DNA of 64,000 nucleotides from SIG603 sp964370775 (GTDB lineage: Bacteria > Bacillota > Clostridia > Oscillospirales > Acutalibacteraceae): contig CAYJKT010000017.1 of assembly GCA_964370775.1 (NCBI GenBank), positions 1 through 64,000 on the forward strand, read 5' to 3'. The notes under the pieces were generated by a model. That model was given only the letters and a program-made list of their open reading frames with translations. It did no database searches and was not told the DNA's origin. Below are positions 52,787 through 61,201 of the stretch, piece after piece (the stretch's first letter is position 1; every line of letters starts with the position of its first letter). A program made the translations under genes and the position numbers.

Positions 52787-53263
52787 TTATTCTTCTGTTT
52801 CTTCTTCTTCTTCGATTTCATCAAAATCGAACTCAAGAAGCTCGTCACAGTTTGGGCAATTTATAGAACCTTCGTCTAACATTAAGTCATTAAGCTCTAT
52901 TGTGTCGCCACAAGATGGACAAGTTACTTCAAAAAAAGCTTCGTCTTCGTCGTCAAGGTCATGTCCACAGCCACATCCACAGATATCATCATCTTCGTCA
53001 TCGTGGTCATGTCCACAGCCACATCCGCAACCATCGTCGTCTAAGTCGTAAACTTCTTTTTCAACATAAGACAAATCTTCGTCAATCTCGTCTATTTGTC
53101 CGCCTAGTTCATCAACTGAAATCTCTAGTTCTTCTACAGATAAACATAAATCGTCCAGTAATTCAACCATAGCGTTCATTACTTTCACTTCTTTGCTGTT
53201 TTGGTCTAATTCTAAACCACTCATCAAGCCTTTGATATAAGCTAATCTCTCTAAATTTGTCAT
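52787..53263 (-). CDS. CD1247-type protein with cysteine-histidine repeats
   Basis: The start is ATG 53263 behind AAAGGAG; the in-frame start at 53290 precedes this site. The 158-residue acidic protein begins MTNLERLAYIKGLMSGLELD, a helical domain I associate with the clostridial CD1247 N-terminal family, then a helical segment. Two copies of a CGCGCGHD unit in Asp-rich context (about residues 79-105) follow, and a zinc-ribbon CPSCGDTIEL...CPNCDELLEFD, ending in a Glu-rich tail. Metal binding is likely. The function is unknown. Confidence 0.8.
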   Translation of the reverse strand: MTNLERLAYIKGLMSGLELDQNSKEVKVMNAMVELLDDLCLSVEELEISVDELGGQIDEIDEDLSYVEKEVYDLDDDGCGCGCGHDHDDEDDDICGCGCGHDLDDEDEAFFEVTCPSCGDTIELNDLMLDEGSINCPNCDELLEFDFDEIEEEEETEE

Positions 53264-53311
53264 ACTATGCTCCTTTGCAACTTCATTCACATCTTTTGTA
53301 ATAGCATAAAA

Positions 53312-53869
53312 TTATGCTCTACCCATATAATCGCCTGTTCTTGTATCGATTTGGATAGTCTCACCCTCGTCGATAAATAGAGGAACTTTAACTTCTGCGC
53401 CTGTCTCTAAAATAGCAGGTTTTGTAGCATTTGTTGCTGTGTCACCTTTGAAACCTGGGTCTGTTTGAGTGATAACAAGGTCAACAAAGTTAGGTGGTTC
53501 AACACCAAAAACACTACCTTTGTATGATAAAACTTTACACTCCATGTTTTCTTTAACAAACTTGAAGTTATCACCTAGAACTGATTTACCTACTGGCTCT
53601 TGCTCGTAAGTTTCAACATCCATAAAGTAATATAAATCTCCGTCGCTGTAAAGATATTGCATATCTTTTCTCTCTACAAAAGCTGTAGGATATTTGTCGT
53701 TAGGGTTGAAAGTTCTCTCTGTAACTGCACCTGTAATTACGTTTCTGATTTTTGTTCTAACAAAAGCTGCGCCTTTGCCAGGTTTTACGTGTTGGAATTC
53801 TATAATAGAAACAACGTTACCGTCCATTTCGAATGTAACACCATTTCTGAAATCTCCTGCTGATACCAT
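53312..53869 (-). CDS. efp: Elongation factor P
   Basis: The 185-residue three-domain factor relieves ribosome stalling at proline runs. The N-terminal KOW-like domain has HVKPGKGAAFVR with Lys32 at the modified tip; the two OB domains follow, with YKGSVFGVEPPNFVDLVI and the C-terminal VPLFIDEGETIQIDTRTGDYMGRA. CGGAGG precedes the ATG. The YmfI-like reductase at 9879-10568 probably completes the 5-aminopentanol modification of Lys32. Confidence 0.97.
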   Translation of the reverse strand: MVSAGDFRNGVTFEMDGNVVSIIEFQHVKPGKGAAFVRTKIRNVITGAVTERTFNPNDKYPTAFVERKDMQYLYSDGDLYYFMDVETYEQEPVGKSVLGDNFKFVKENMECKVLSYKGSVFGVEPPNFVDLVITQTDPGFKGDTATNATKPAILETGAEVKVPLFIDEGETIQIDTRTGDYMGRA

Positions 53870-53909
53870 ATTTATTGCCTCCGTTTTTTTATTATAACAT
53901 GATAAATAT

Positions 53910-53938
53910 ATTTTATAACATTTTTATGTTTTTTTCAA
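53910..53938 (-). promoter_or_regulatory. Promoter of efp
   Basis: On the minus strand TTGAAA (53938-53933), a 17-base spacer and TAAAAT (53915-53910). Confidence 0.6.
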
Positions 53939-53948
53939 GTGTTTTATT

Positions 53949-55025
53949 TTAAAGAATGATTAAGTCTTTTCTAGAATGAGTAAGACTTTCGTATCCTGTT
54001 TCTGTAACAAGCACCATATCTTCAATTCTAACGCCACCTAATCCAGATATATATATACCAGGTTCGTCTGTCAAAATCATGCCAGCTTCTAAAACTGTGT
54101 TGCATAATGCACTAAAGTTAGGGCTTTCGTGAATTTCAAGACCTAGGCTGTGACCTAGACCATGACCAAACGCATTTGGGTAAAGTGGGTCGATAATATC
54201 ACGAGCGATTTTGTCAATCTCTTTACAAACCACACCCGGTTTAACAGCTTCCATAGCCTCATTATGAGCTTTTAAAACTGTGTTGTATATTTTAACTTGT
54301 TCATCACTAGCGTGACCTAAAACGATAGTTCTAGTCATATCTGAGTGGTAACCGTCAAGTCTAGCTCCCATATCCATAGTGATAAAATCACCTTTTTGGA
54401 TTCTGTAGTTAGATGGAACACCGTGGCACAATGATGAGTTAGCGCCTGCAACAGCTATTGTGTCAAAAGCTAGTGCTTCTGCACCGTTTCTTTTCATAAA
54501 GAATTCAATCTCTAATGCAAGTTCAAGCTCTGTCATGCCTTCTTTGATTATTGTCAAAGCATAGTCGAATGTAGCATCTGTAATTTTTTGAGCAGCTTTG
54601 ATTTTAGCTACTTCGGTAGGGGTTTTTACAGCTCTAATGCCTGTAATAATTTCGTCTAAACCTTTTGTAAAGTCTATCTCAGTGCCTATTTCGTTAAACA
54701 GTTTTTGATACTTCATTGATTGGTCATAGCTTAAAACAGAAGTCTCTAGATATACTTTTTTGATTTTTTCGCTCTCTAAAAGATTTTTTGTGTCGTTATC
54801 GTACCCTTTAGCAAGCATAACTTCAGCAGTAGTAACCACTTTACTAGCAGCTTCTCTATATCTGAAATCCAAAAGAAGAAAAGCTTTTTCAGATGTCACT
54901 ACCAACACACCAGCACTAGATTTAAAGTCGCTGAAATATCTTCTGTTAATACCAGAAGTGATAACAATAGCTTCATTTTCTTTTAATTCAGCACGTTGTC
55001 TTAATAATTCTATCGGATTACTCAT
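53949..55025 (-). CDS. Xaa-Pro aminopeptidase-like M24 peptidase
   Basis: The start is ATG 55025 behind AAGGGGA; the in-frame start at 55073 lies inside the preceding gene. The 358-residue protein has a creatinase-like N-terminal domain and an M24 peptidase domain with all metal ligands: two Asp in DMGARLDGYHSDMTRT, His in FGHGLGHSLGLEIHE, Glu in TDEPGIY and Glu in VRIEDMVLV. It should remove N-terminal residues before proline. It lies between a YqeG gene and efp, the usual efp neighbour in Bacillota. Confidence 0.94.
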   Translation of the reverse strand: MSNPIELLRQRAELKENEAIVITSGINRRYFSDFKSSAGVLVVTSEKAFLLLDFRYREAASKVVTTAEVMLAKGYDNDTKNLLESEKIKKVYLETSVLSYDQSMKYQKLFNEIGTEIDFTKGLDEIITGIRAVKTPTEVAKIKAAQKITDATFDYALTIIKEGMTELELALEIEFFMKRNGAEALAFDTIAVAGANSSLCHGVPSNYRIQKGDFITMDMGARLDGYHSDMTRTIVLGHASDEQVKIYNTVLKAHNEAMEAVKPGVVCKEIDKIARDIIDPLYPNAFGHGLGHSLGLEIHESPNFSALCNTVLEAGMILTDEPGIYISGLGGVRIEDMVLVTETGYESLTHSRKDLIIL

Positions 55026-55026
55026 A

Positions 55027-55527
55027 TTAGTTCCCCTTATATTTTTGCGTATTTTTTCTAATACTTCTCTCAAATACTCTGCGAGATGTTATGAACCAGT
55101 TGGTTTCTAATTCTACGGGGTCTAACAAAACAGATTTCATACCTGCTAAGTTTGCCCCTAAAATATCAGTAAAAACTTGGTCACCAACCACAAGGCATTC
55201 CTTTGTGCTAACTCCACATATTTTCTTAGCTCTTAAAAAACCTCTTGTAAGGGGTTTAAGCGCAAAACTTACGTGTTTTAAGGCAAAAGTATTTGCAACA
55301 CCTGATACTCTTTTCTCAAAATTATTAGACACAATATACACCATGTATCCATTATTTTTAAGAGTGTTTATCCAATTGATACTTCCATTAATCGGTTCTT
55401 TATCTCTATATGATACAATAGTATTGTCCACATCAAGCAAAATTAATTTAACGTCTAGTTTTTTTAGCAAATCTAGGTTTATTTCTGTAACATTATTACA
55501 ATAAATTGTTGGTTTAAATAGTGCCAA
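55027..55527 (-). CDS. YqeG-family HAD-type phosphatase
   Basis: The protein of about 166 residues has HAD motif I DVDNTIV, motif II IVSNN, and motif III/IV region LKPLTRGFLRAKK followed by VGDQVFTDILGAN. This is the YqeG family. A TTG at 55527 is the likely start (spacing 11 from AAAGG); a TTG at 55536 is the alternative. The gene precedes the M24 peptidase gene by one base, implying coupling. The substrate is unknown. Confidence 0.88.
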   Translation of the reverse strand: MALFKPTIYCNNVTEINLDLLKKLDVKLILLDVDNTIVSYRDKEPINGSINWINTLKNNGYMVYIVSNNFEKRVSGVANTFALKHVSFALKPLTRGFLRAKKICGVSTKECLVVGDQVFTDILGANLAGMKSVLLDPVELETNWFITSRRVFERSIRKNTQKYKGN

Positions 55528-55559
55528 TGTAACCAATACCTTTCTTTAAAGAATGTTTT

Positions 55560-55583
55560 AGGGAAGGACAAAAATCCTCCCCT
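55560..55583. repeat. REP-like palindrome downstream of rpsU
   Basis: AGGGAAGGA-caaaaa-TCCTCCCCT is an imperfect palindrome with the CCTCCCC motif seen elsewhere in the window. It lies 11 bases after the rpsU stop and lacks a T run, so it is more like a REP than a terminator. Confidence 0.5.
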
Positions 55584-55594
55584 ATAAAAGTTAA

Positions 55595-55771
55595 TTACTT
55601 ATATTTGCGTTTGCGAGCAGCTTCTGATTTTTTCTTACGTTTAACAGAAGGTTTTTCATAAGCTTCTCTCTTACGAACTTCCGCAATAACACCAGCTCTA
55701 GCACATTGCTTTTTAAATCTTCTCAAAGCGCTGTCTAAAGATTCATTATCCTTTATTCTAATTTCAGCCAT
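55595..55771 (-). CDS. rpsU: 30S ribosomal protein S21
   Basis: The 58-residue basic protein reads MAEIRIKDNESLDSALRRF, then KKQCARAGVIAEVRKREAYEK and a lysine/arginine-rich tail ending KRKYK, which is S21. GGGAGGG precedes the ATG at 55771. It is shorter than 60 residues and easily missed. A consensus promoter lies 60 bases upstream. S21 binds near the anti-Shine-Dalgarno end of 16S rRNA. Confidence 0.97.
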   Translation of the reverse strand: MAEIRIKDNESLDSALRRFKKQCARAGVIAEVRKREAYEKPSVKRKKKSEAARKRKYK

Positions 55772-55830
55772 CTATATCCCTCCCATCAGCCTAAAGGCAG
55801 AGGTTGATTTGTTATTACATAACAGAGTAT

Positions 55831-55859
55831 ATTATACATCTAATGGCTATATATGTCAA
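55831..55859 (-). promoter_or_regulatory. Promoter of rpsU
   Basis: On the minus strand TTGACA (55859-55854), a 17-base spacer and TATAAT (55836-55831). Confidence 0.85.
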
Positions 55860-55943
55860 GAGATTTTTTAAAAATATACAAAGTTCATGCAATATTGTAA
55901 CTATACACAATATATAGTGCGTTTATTCTATTTTGTAAATATA

Positions 55944-57158
55944 TTATAGACCTAGTAAATCCCATGTGTGTGCTACTGATGTAAGAACATTTGAATATAT
56001 CTCTGTCATTTTTGCGTTGCTAATATTAAAGCTTTCGCCAAGTTCCTCAACTCTTACCCAATCAGCACGTTCATAACTTTCACATAGCTCTACTAAATCG
56101 CCACAAACTCCCTCGCCTGCAATCAACGCTCGTTTTATACGCTCGTCAATTCTCAAGCCTTCCATAATGCTTTCCATGTCCGTACCAGTAACTATGTCAA
56201 TAGTTGTAAACATACCTAAGATATATGCTTCTTCATGTGTTATAGGCAAATTACGGATTGATTTTGCAATCTCTTGACAGAACGAACCACGTGTGAAAGA
56301 TACTTTTACAAGCTCTGATGATAAGTCGTCTTTAACAGAGAAACCTAATAGATAAATCCATTGTCTAATATAGTTTATTCCGAAAACTGCAATAGCTTGT
56401 TTTACGTTTTTAACCTGATTTGGCAAGCCAAAAAACGCAGAGTTAACAAGTTTTAGCAATGAATATGTCAAGTTGACATCAAGTGAAATGATTTTTGAAA
56501 TCTCGTTGTAATCTGGATTTTCTTTAGAAACTTCAACAACAAGTGCATAGAACGTTGTTTGTAGGTACGCGTCTTTTTTTACTACTGCATCTCTTATTAT
56601 CTCGCCTACGCTATCCCCTTGAAAATAGTCAAAACCTAGGGAAATAGCTTCTTCTTTGTCTTTTTTCGAGTTAATTCCAAGTGCAAATGTATCAAGCTTT
56701 AATCTTTTTGCAAGTGCTAGTTGATCAAGTAACTCTTGTCTATCTAAAGAAAAATCAATTTTAAGCCCACTGAATAAATGCAGAATATTTATGAAGTGCT
56801 TATTGATTTGGAAATTTAACATAACTACTTTAAAGCCAGCGTTAACATACTTTTTTATATGGTTAACTGTATCAGGGTCTAAAAGTAAATTTCCGTCCAC
56901 TTGAATAACAAGGTTTTCCTTGTTAAACATCATAGTCATATCTCTCATTAAAATATTAGGCGTAAAAGTAAGATACGCAACCTTATCTCTCATTATCTTA
57001 GATATTTCTACATTGTTGACAAATGAAACAATTGTTTTAACAGCGTTGTCATCTGTTTGGTTATGTAGTGCTCTGCCTACTTGGTTATAAATTACCTCAT
57101 AACTATGTACTTTGCCATCGCTACAACCTATCGGCTGATAAGTCATAAAATCATTCAT
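55944..57158 (-). CDS. Degenerate EAL + HDOD signalling protein (YuxH-like)
   Basis: The 404-residue protein has an N-terminal EAL-like domain (about 1-190) in which the canonical EAL reads EVI (KVHSYEVIYN) and the other catalytic acids are not recognisable, so no cyclic di-GMP hydrolysis is expected. A C-terminal HDOD domain (about 200-400) carries NPDYNEISKIISLDVNLTYSLLKLVNSAFF. The layout is that of YuxH-type proteins. Its start overlaps the FtsA-like gene by 4 bases, so the two are coupled. It may bind rather than degrade cyclic di-GMP. Confidence 0.87.
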   Translation of the reverse strand: MNDFMTYQPIGCSDGKVHSYEVIYNQVGRALHNQTDDNAVKTIVSFVNNVEISKIMRDKVAYLTFTPNILMRDMTMMFNKENLVIQVDGNLLLDPDTVNHIKKYVNAGFKVVMLNFQINKHFINILHLFSGLKIDFSLDRQELLDQLALAKRLKLDTFALGINSKKDKEEAISLGFDYFQGDSVGEIIRDAVVKKDAYLQTTFYALVVEVSKENPDYNEISKIISLDVNLTYSLLKLVNSAFFGLPNQVKNVKQAIAVFGINYIRQWIYLLGFSVKDDLSSELVKVSFTRGSFCQEIAKSIRNLPITHEEAYILGMFTTIDIVTGTDMESIMEGLRIDERIKRALIAGEGVCGDLVELCESYERADWVRVEELGESFNISNAKMTEIYSNVLTSVAHTWDLLGL

Positions 57159-59137
57159 ATTTTGTCCTCCTTAAGCCAGTAAATATCCACTTTGTCTCCG
57201 TTATTTATTTCTTGCAAATAAGACTCAGCATCTACTTTATTTACTTGCATTACTAATTTTCCCTTAGGTTTTGATGTATCTATATTCGCATAAGATAGTA
57301 TATCGAAAAACTGATACGGCAAACTGTTAGGCTTTGTAGGTAGTTCTAGTATTTTACCGTTCATTAATATACTAACTTTGCTCAAATTATGTGTTGCAGA
57401 AGCATTTTCTTCTACTTCCTCGGTGAAAATATCAATATTATCACCCTCGAACAAGACATAATCTATATTCTCTTCTTTGTTGTTTACAAAAAACTTTGCA
57501 TCACCAGCGTTAATATTTTTTACTGTTAACAAATCTTCAATTGTTTCTGCTCTGCGAATTTCTACTTTGTCACCCTCGTAAATCTGAGCAGATGAAGAAA
57601 CAATTCTGCCATTAATTTTAGCAATATTTTCAAGGCTATAAGCCTGAGAATTTATGTAAACAATGAACTCCTCGTCATTTTCGATATAATCATAAATAAA
57701 CGCTTTAGCATCTGAGCCATCACGTGCTTCGTGAAATTCAATTTCTTCGCTAGGGTTAACTTTTGTGGATAAAGTCACTTCTTTTCCGTTCATAACAACT
57801 CTTGCAGGAGAAGCAACAGAACCTCTTGCGACCACTTCTTCGCCATTTAGCATAAACTTTAAGTTTCCACCACTTTTGCCAATTATTTGAGTGTATCTGT
57901 AACCTCTCATTTGCAAAATACTAAGCACACTTGTGTCCCAAACATTGAACAAATGAACATTTTCTCCATTCACTTTAACAGAAAACCCATTGTTCATGTT
58001 TTTGTCTGCTGCACTAATTGCAATTCCCAAAGGAGTGGCAAACTCTGGTGTGTAGACATCTAAATCAGACTCTACAAGTTTTTTCATATATACATTACCA
58101 CCAACAGAGATGAATTTTTCGTCAAGCTCTAATGCTTCTGCTACATATTTTTTTAGATGTGGTGACTTACTACCGCCACCAACTAGAAAAACAGCAGATG
58201 TTTTTTTGCCATTAATTTGCACAATTCTCTCTGCAATGGTTGTTGCCAGTTTTTTTATAGTTTCTTCTATTTTTACATATAATTCAGAAGCGCTAACTTC
58301 TTCTTCCATGCCTAAAATATTTTGATATTTTATAGCATCTTTTAAGATAATTTGCTTTTTAATTTGTTCAGCTGTCTCAAAATCACAAAGACAAACTTCC
58401 ATTATATTTTCAGTTATCTCGTCACCAGCGATTGTAGCCATGGTATACCCTGTAACGCTACCGTTTTCGCAAATGGCAATATCCGATGTACCAGCGCCTA
58501 TGTCGCACAAAGCTAAATTAAGCTTTCTAAGTTCCGACGGAATAATAACATTCATCGCAGCAATTGGCTCTAGTGTTAAACCAGCTACAGAAAGTCCTAT
58601 TCTTTTCATTGTCATATACAGACTTTCAACAACCTCTTTCGGCAAGAAAGTTACTATCAAGAACACTTCTATTTTTGAGCCTTTATGGTCTAAAGCAGAT
58701 TTTATCTCATAGCCATCAAGCAAGTATTTTTGAACAGTATGACCTACATAAAAGTAAGCACGACCTTTATCTTCGCCAATTTCTTCTATAGCTTTTTCTA
58801 CTGCTAAATATTCAAGCTTTTTATTAAAGTCAGCAGTGATATACTCGCTGTCTATCTCGGTTTCGTAACTGATTTCGATAGTTTTTAGTGCTCTACCAGC
58901 TGCTGCTATATATACATTATTAAGTTCTACACCCAGTTTTTCTTCAATTCTTGATTTAACAAGGCTTGCAGTTTGAGCTGTTTGGGCAATATCATCAATC
59001 TGTCCGTCTACCACAACTCTGTTTTTGTACTCCTCTGCTTCAACAGCCAATATCTTAAAAACTCCGTTTTTTGAGTGACCTGCTATGCCAATAACACTTC
59101 TTGTGCCTATGTCCAAAGCAAATATTGGTTGATCCAT
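57155..59137 (-). CDS. FtsA-like ATPase with C-terminal beta-grasp-like extension
   Basis: The 660-residue protein has an actin-like FtsA/PilM core (about 1-380) with ALDIGTRSVIGIAG, DIGAGTSDIAI and FLVGGGSKSPHL as nucleotide-binding elements. It then continues for about 280 residues in repeated segments, each with a short hydrophobic strand and an IxxGD turn (YEGDKVEIRRAE, EGDNIDIFTEE, NNGDKVDIYWLKE), like tandem ubiquitin-fold (ThiS/SLBB-like) domains. There is no amphipathic FtsA membrane tail. GGAGG precedes the ATG. This looks like a clostridial FtsA-like assembly protein rather than the cell-division FtsA; its role is unknown. Confidence 0.82.
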   Translation of the reverse strand: MDQPIFALDIGTRSVIGIAGHSKNGVFKILAVEAEEYKNRVVVDGQIDDIAQTAQTASLVKSRIEEKLGVELNNVYIAAAGRALKTIEISYETEIDSEYITADFNKKLEYLAVEKAIEEIGEDKGRAYFYVGHTVQKYLLDGYEIKSALDHKGSKIEVFLIVTFLPKEVVESLYMTMKRIGLSVAGLTLEPIAAMNVIIPSELRKLNLALCDIGAGTSDIAICENGSVTGYTMATIAGDEITENIMEVCLCDFETAEQIKKQIILKDAIKYQNILGMEEEVSASELYVKIEETIKKLATTIAERIVQINGKKTSAVFLVGGGSKSPHLKKYVAEALELDEKFISVGGNVYMKKLVESDLDVYTPEFATPLGIAISAADKNMNNGFSVKVNGENVHLFNVWDTSVLSILQMRGYRYTQIIGKSGGNLKFMLNGEEVVARGSVASPARVVMNGKEVTLSTKVNPSEEIEFHEARDGSDAKAFIYDYIENDEEFIVYINSQAYSLENIAKINGRIVSSSAQIYEGDKVEIRRAETIEDLLTVKNINAGDAKFFVNNKEENIDYVLFEGDNIDIFTEEVEENASATHNLSKVSILMNGKILELPTKPNSLPYQFFDILSYANIDTSKPKGKLVMQVNKVDAESYLQEINNGDKVDIYWLKEDKI

Positions 59138-59153
59138 CGCTTTTGTCCTCCTG

Positions 59154-59435
59154 TTATTCTTTATCTTGTATTTTTATTGCAGTAGTAACTATTTGGCTAT
59201 AAATAGTCGCAACTACTTCGTAAAGTTCAGCAGGTATATTGTTTCCCACATCAAGCATACAAAGCAAAGAAGCCGCACTGTCGTCCCTAAACACAGGTAT
59301 ACCACGTGACTCTGCTATATCTATAATCTTAGCAGCAGTTTCACCATATCCAGACGCTATAACAACAGGAGCTAAATCACTTTCTGAATTATATCTTAAA
59401 GCCACTGCTTTTTCCGGTTTACTAGACTTTGACAT
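59154..59435 (-). CDS. FlhB C-terminal-like protein (YlqH type)
   Basis: The start is ATG 59435 (MSKSSKPEKAVAL), overlapping the upstream gene by 14 bases. The 93-residue protein resembles the cytoplasmic tail of FlhB/YscU (ALRYNSESDLAPVVIASGYG, AAKIIDIAESRGIPVFRD, LLCMLDVGNNIPAELYEVVA) with no membrane part. The self-cleaving NPTH motif of FlhB is not present. It is the YlqH pattern, found with a FliK-like gene. Its role in flagellar export switching is inferred. Confidence 0.85.
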   Translation of the reverse strand: MSKSSKPEKAVALRYNSESDLAPVVIASGYGETAAKIIDIAESRGIPVFRDDSAASLLCMLDVGNNIPAELYEVVATIYSQIVTTAIKIQDKE

Positions 59436-60843
59436 CAACACCAACCCTTTTATATGGTAATGATTTAAAAACTTGCATTAAAGACCTTGCAGTGTCTAAT
59501 GTTTCAAGTTTTGTCTGACCTATTTTATAATCAGTTTTAGCAATAAGTGACGGTAAATCTCTCATCATGTCCTCAAAATGTGTCTCATAACCTGACGGAC
59601 AATATAAGAAAAAGTCTATGATATTATCGTGAGAGAAGAACTCAGCCTCAAATCTACCCACATTTTCAACATCTATAACTAACAAGAAGTGCTTGCCCTC
59701 TTTCACGCCCTCTGGCATATCTTTTTCATCACTGTTTGGGTTTATCCAAATCTCTGCAAACGCTTTAACATCGTTTTGTACCAACGGAATAACAAAGTGT
59801 AATAGTGGAGTAAAGTTACAAGGCGAAGACAATAAAGATGTTAAAATATTATCTACTTTTGAACTATCTGTAAGATTGATTTCCTCGCTAACACTTTGGC
59901 TATACACCATTTTAACAAGTGCGTCCATAACATTAGAATTATCATCTAAGTTACGTTTTATAGGGAATGTACCATTCTTTAGCATAGCTGAAAACTGATT
60001 TATTAGGTCAATATACACCTTTTGGCTTTCAGGTGGCAACATTTGTCGCAATCTAAAAGAACTTTCGTTAAAATAGAACATGCTATCATTATACCTAGAT
60101 AAATTATACACTATTATTGAGAGAACTTTAGCAAACTTTGGCGAATACAAAAGACTTGACTCAATATCTTTTACAAGAGACAAAGTTTCAAGTTTTAGTT
60201 CCGGAAAAATACGCACAGCATCATCCGATTGAAATTTTGCAATCAGTGTTTCTAGTCTAGGAGCAAGTTTTGGGTTAGACTCTAGCTCTGATTTTAAAAA
60301 GTTCAAACTGTTAGAAACAGAGTCTAAAATATCACCTTTAGAGCTAATATTGTTAATAGATTTAAGCAAGTTTGCAACAGCTCTTAAAACAGCTGGTTTT
60401 TCTCTAAAATTATTGCTGACATTTCTTAAAAAGTCAAACAATTCTCCTCTAAAACCAGTTGCACCGTGCTCTTGTTTTACAAGTTCCTCTTTAATATGTT
60501 CTGAACTCACCACAATAGCTTGACAAAGTTGCTCAATCTCTGTGGTAACTGTTTTGTTGTTTTGAGGCAACAACTTAAAGGTTTCCTCTAACATAAATAT
60601 ATTTTTTAAATAAGTAACGGCAACAGCTGGATCTTTTAACAGGTTCATTAAAAGCACAGGAGAGTCGTTTTGTCTGCCGTCCATTCCGGTATTGTTTCTT
60701 AATAAATCGCTTTGATTATGAGTTCTCACAACCCTTGTAGGGTCAGTGATAACAAAAGGATTAAGAGGGTCCATACCGGGTTTAGGAATTACAGCTTGGC
60801 TTTGGTTTATGACGGGGGTGGTAACGGTTAAAATGTCCGGCAT
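59422..60843 (-). CDS. FliK-like / YlqG-type protein
   Basis: The 473-residue protein has a long hydrophilic, helical N-terminal part and a C-terminal domain (about 345-473) with FTPLLHFVIPLVQNDVKAFAEIWIN and FLLVIDVENVGRFEAEFF, which resembles the hook-length control (FliK C-terminal) fold. The pairing with a small FlhB-tail protein matches the ylqG-ylqH arrangement. AAAGGAGGAG precedes the ATG. I infer a link to flagellar or related secretion; the N-terminal half has no recognisable domain. Confidence 0.65.
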   Translation of the reverse strand: MPDILTVTTPVINQSQAVIPKPGMDPLNPFVITDPTRVVRTHNQSDLLRNNTGMDGRQNDSPVLLMNLLKDPAVAVTYLKNIFMLEETFKLLPQNNKTVTTEIEQLCQAIVVSSEHIKEELVKQEHGATGFRGELFDFLRNVSNNFREKPAVLRAVANLLKSINNISSKGDILDSVSNSLNFLKSELESNPKLAPRLETLIAKFQSDDAVRIFPELKLETLSLVKDIESSLLYSPKFAKVLSIIVYNLSRYNDSMFYFNESSFRLRQMLPPESQKVYIDLINQFSAMLKNGTFPIKRNLDDNSNVMDALVKMVYSQSVSEEINLTDSSKVDNILTSLLSSPCNFTPLLHFVIPLVQNDVKAFAEIWINPNSDEKDMPEGVKEGKHFLLVIDVENVGRFEAEFFSHDNIIDFFLYCPSGYETHFEDMMRDLPSLIAKTDYKIGQTKLETLDTARSLMQVFKSLPYKRVGVDVKV

Positions 60844-61201
60844 AATTCTCCTCCTTTAAAAACATTAATAAAATAATACATTTGTAAAAATTGTTATATT
60901 TTGAACTACTTTCATCAATGTAACTTTGTTGGTGTATACAAATAATATTGCTATTTTCACATTACTAACAAGAATACATAAGTAGTAATTTTAAACTTTA
61001 GTTATCTATATAATACAATACTTTGATAAAAAAAACAACAAATTCACAAAAATAAATTAATAAATTCATTATTCGTTAAAAAACTAAAAAAATTAACATC
61101 TTTTTTAACAAAATTATTCGCTAAGTCTTGATTTTTGCCCTAAACTATATAATAATATTAAGTAGAGGCATTATAATTTTTTTAGATTGGAAGGTGTAGA
61201 T
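60844..61201. other. Divergent intergenic region before cheA
   Basis: 358 AT-rich bases between the FliK-like gene (-) and cheA (+). TATAAT at 61148-61153 is the best -10 element for cheA, with TTGATT at 61128-61133 only 14 bases away, so the promoter type is uncertain. No repeat or RNA gene was recognised. Confidence 0.4.

Noticed and set aside
52930..53040. Short tandem nucleotide repeat as a CRISPR-like array
   Set aside because: The repeats are coding (CGCGCGHD units), only two copies, without spacers.
61081..61160. Sigma-D (flagellar) promoter before cheA
   Set aside because: GCCCTAAA resembles the -10 GCCGATAA only in part and no TAAA element lies at the right distance.
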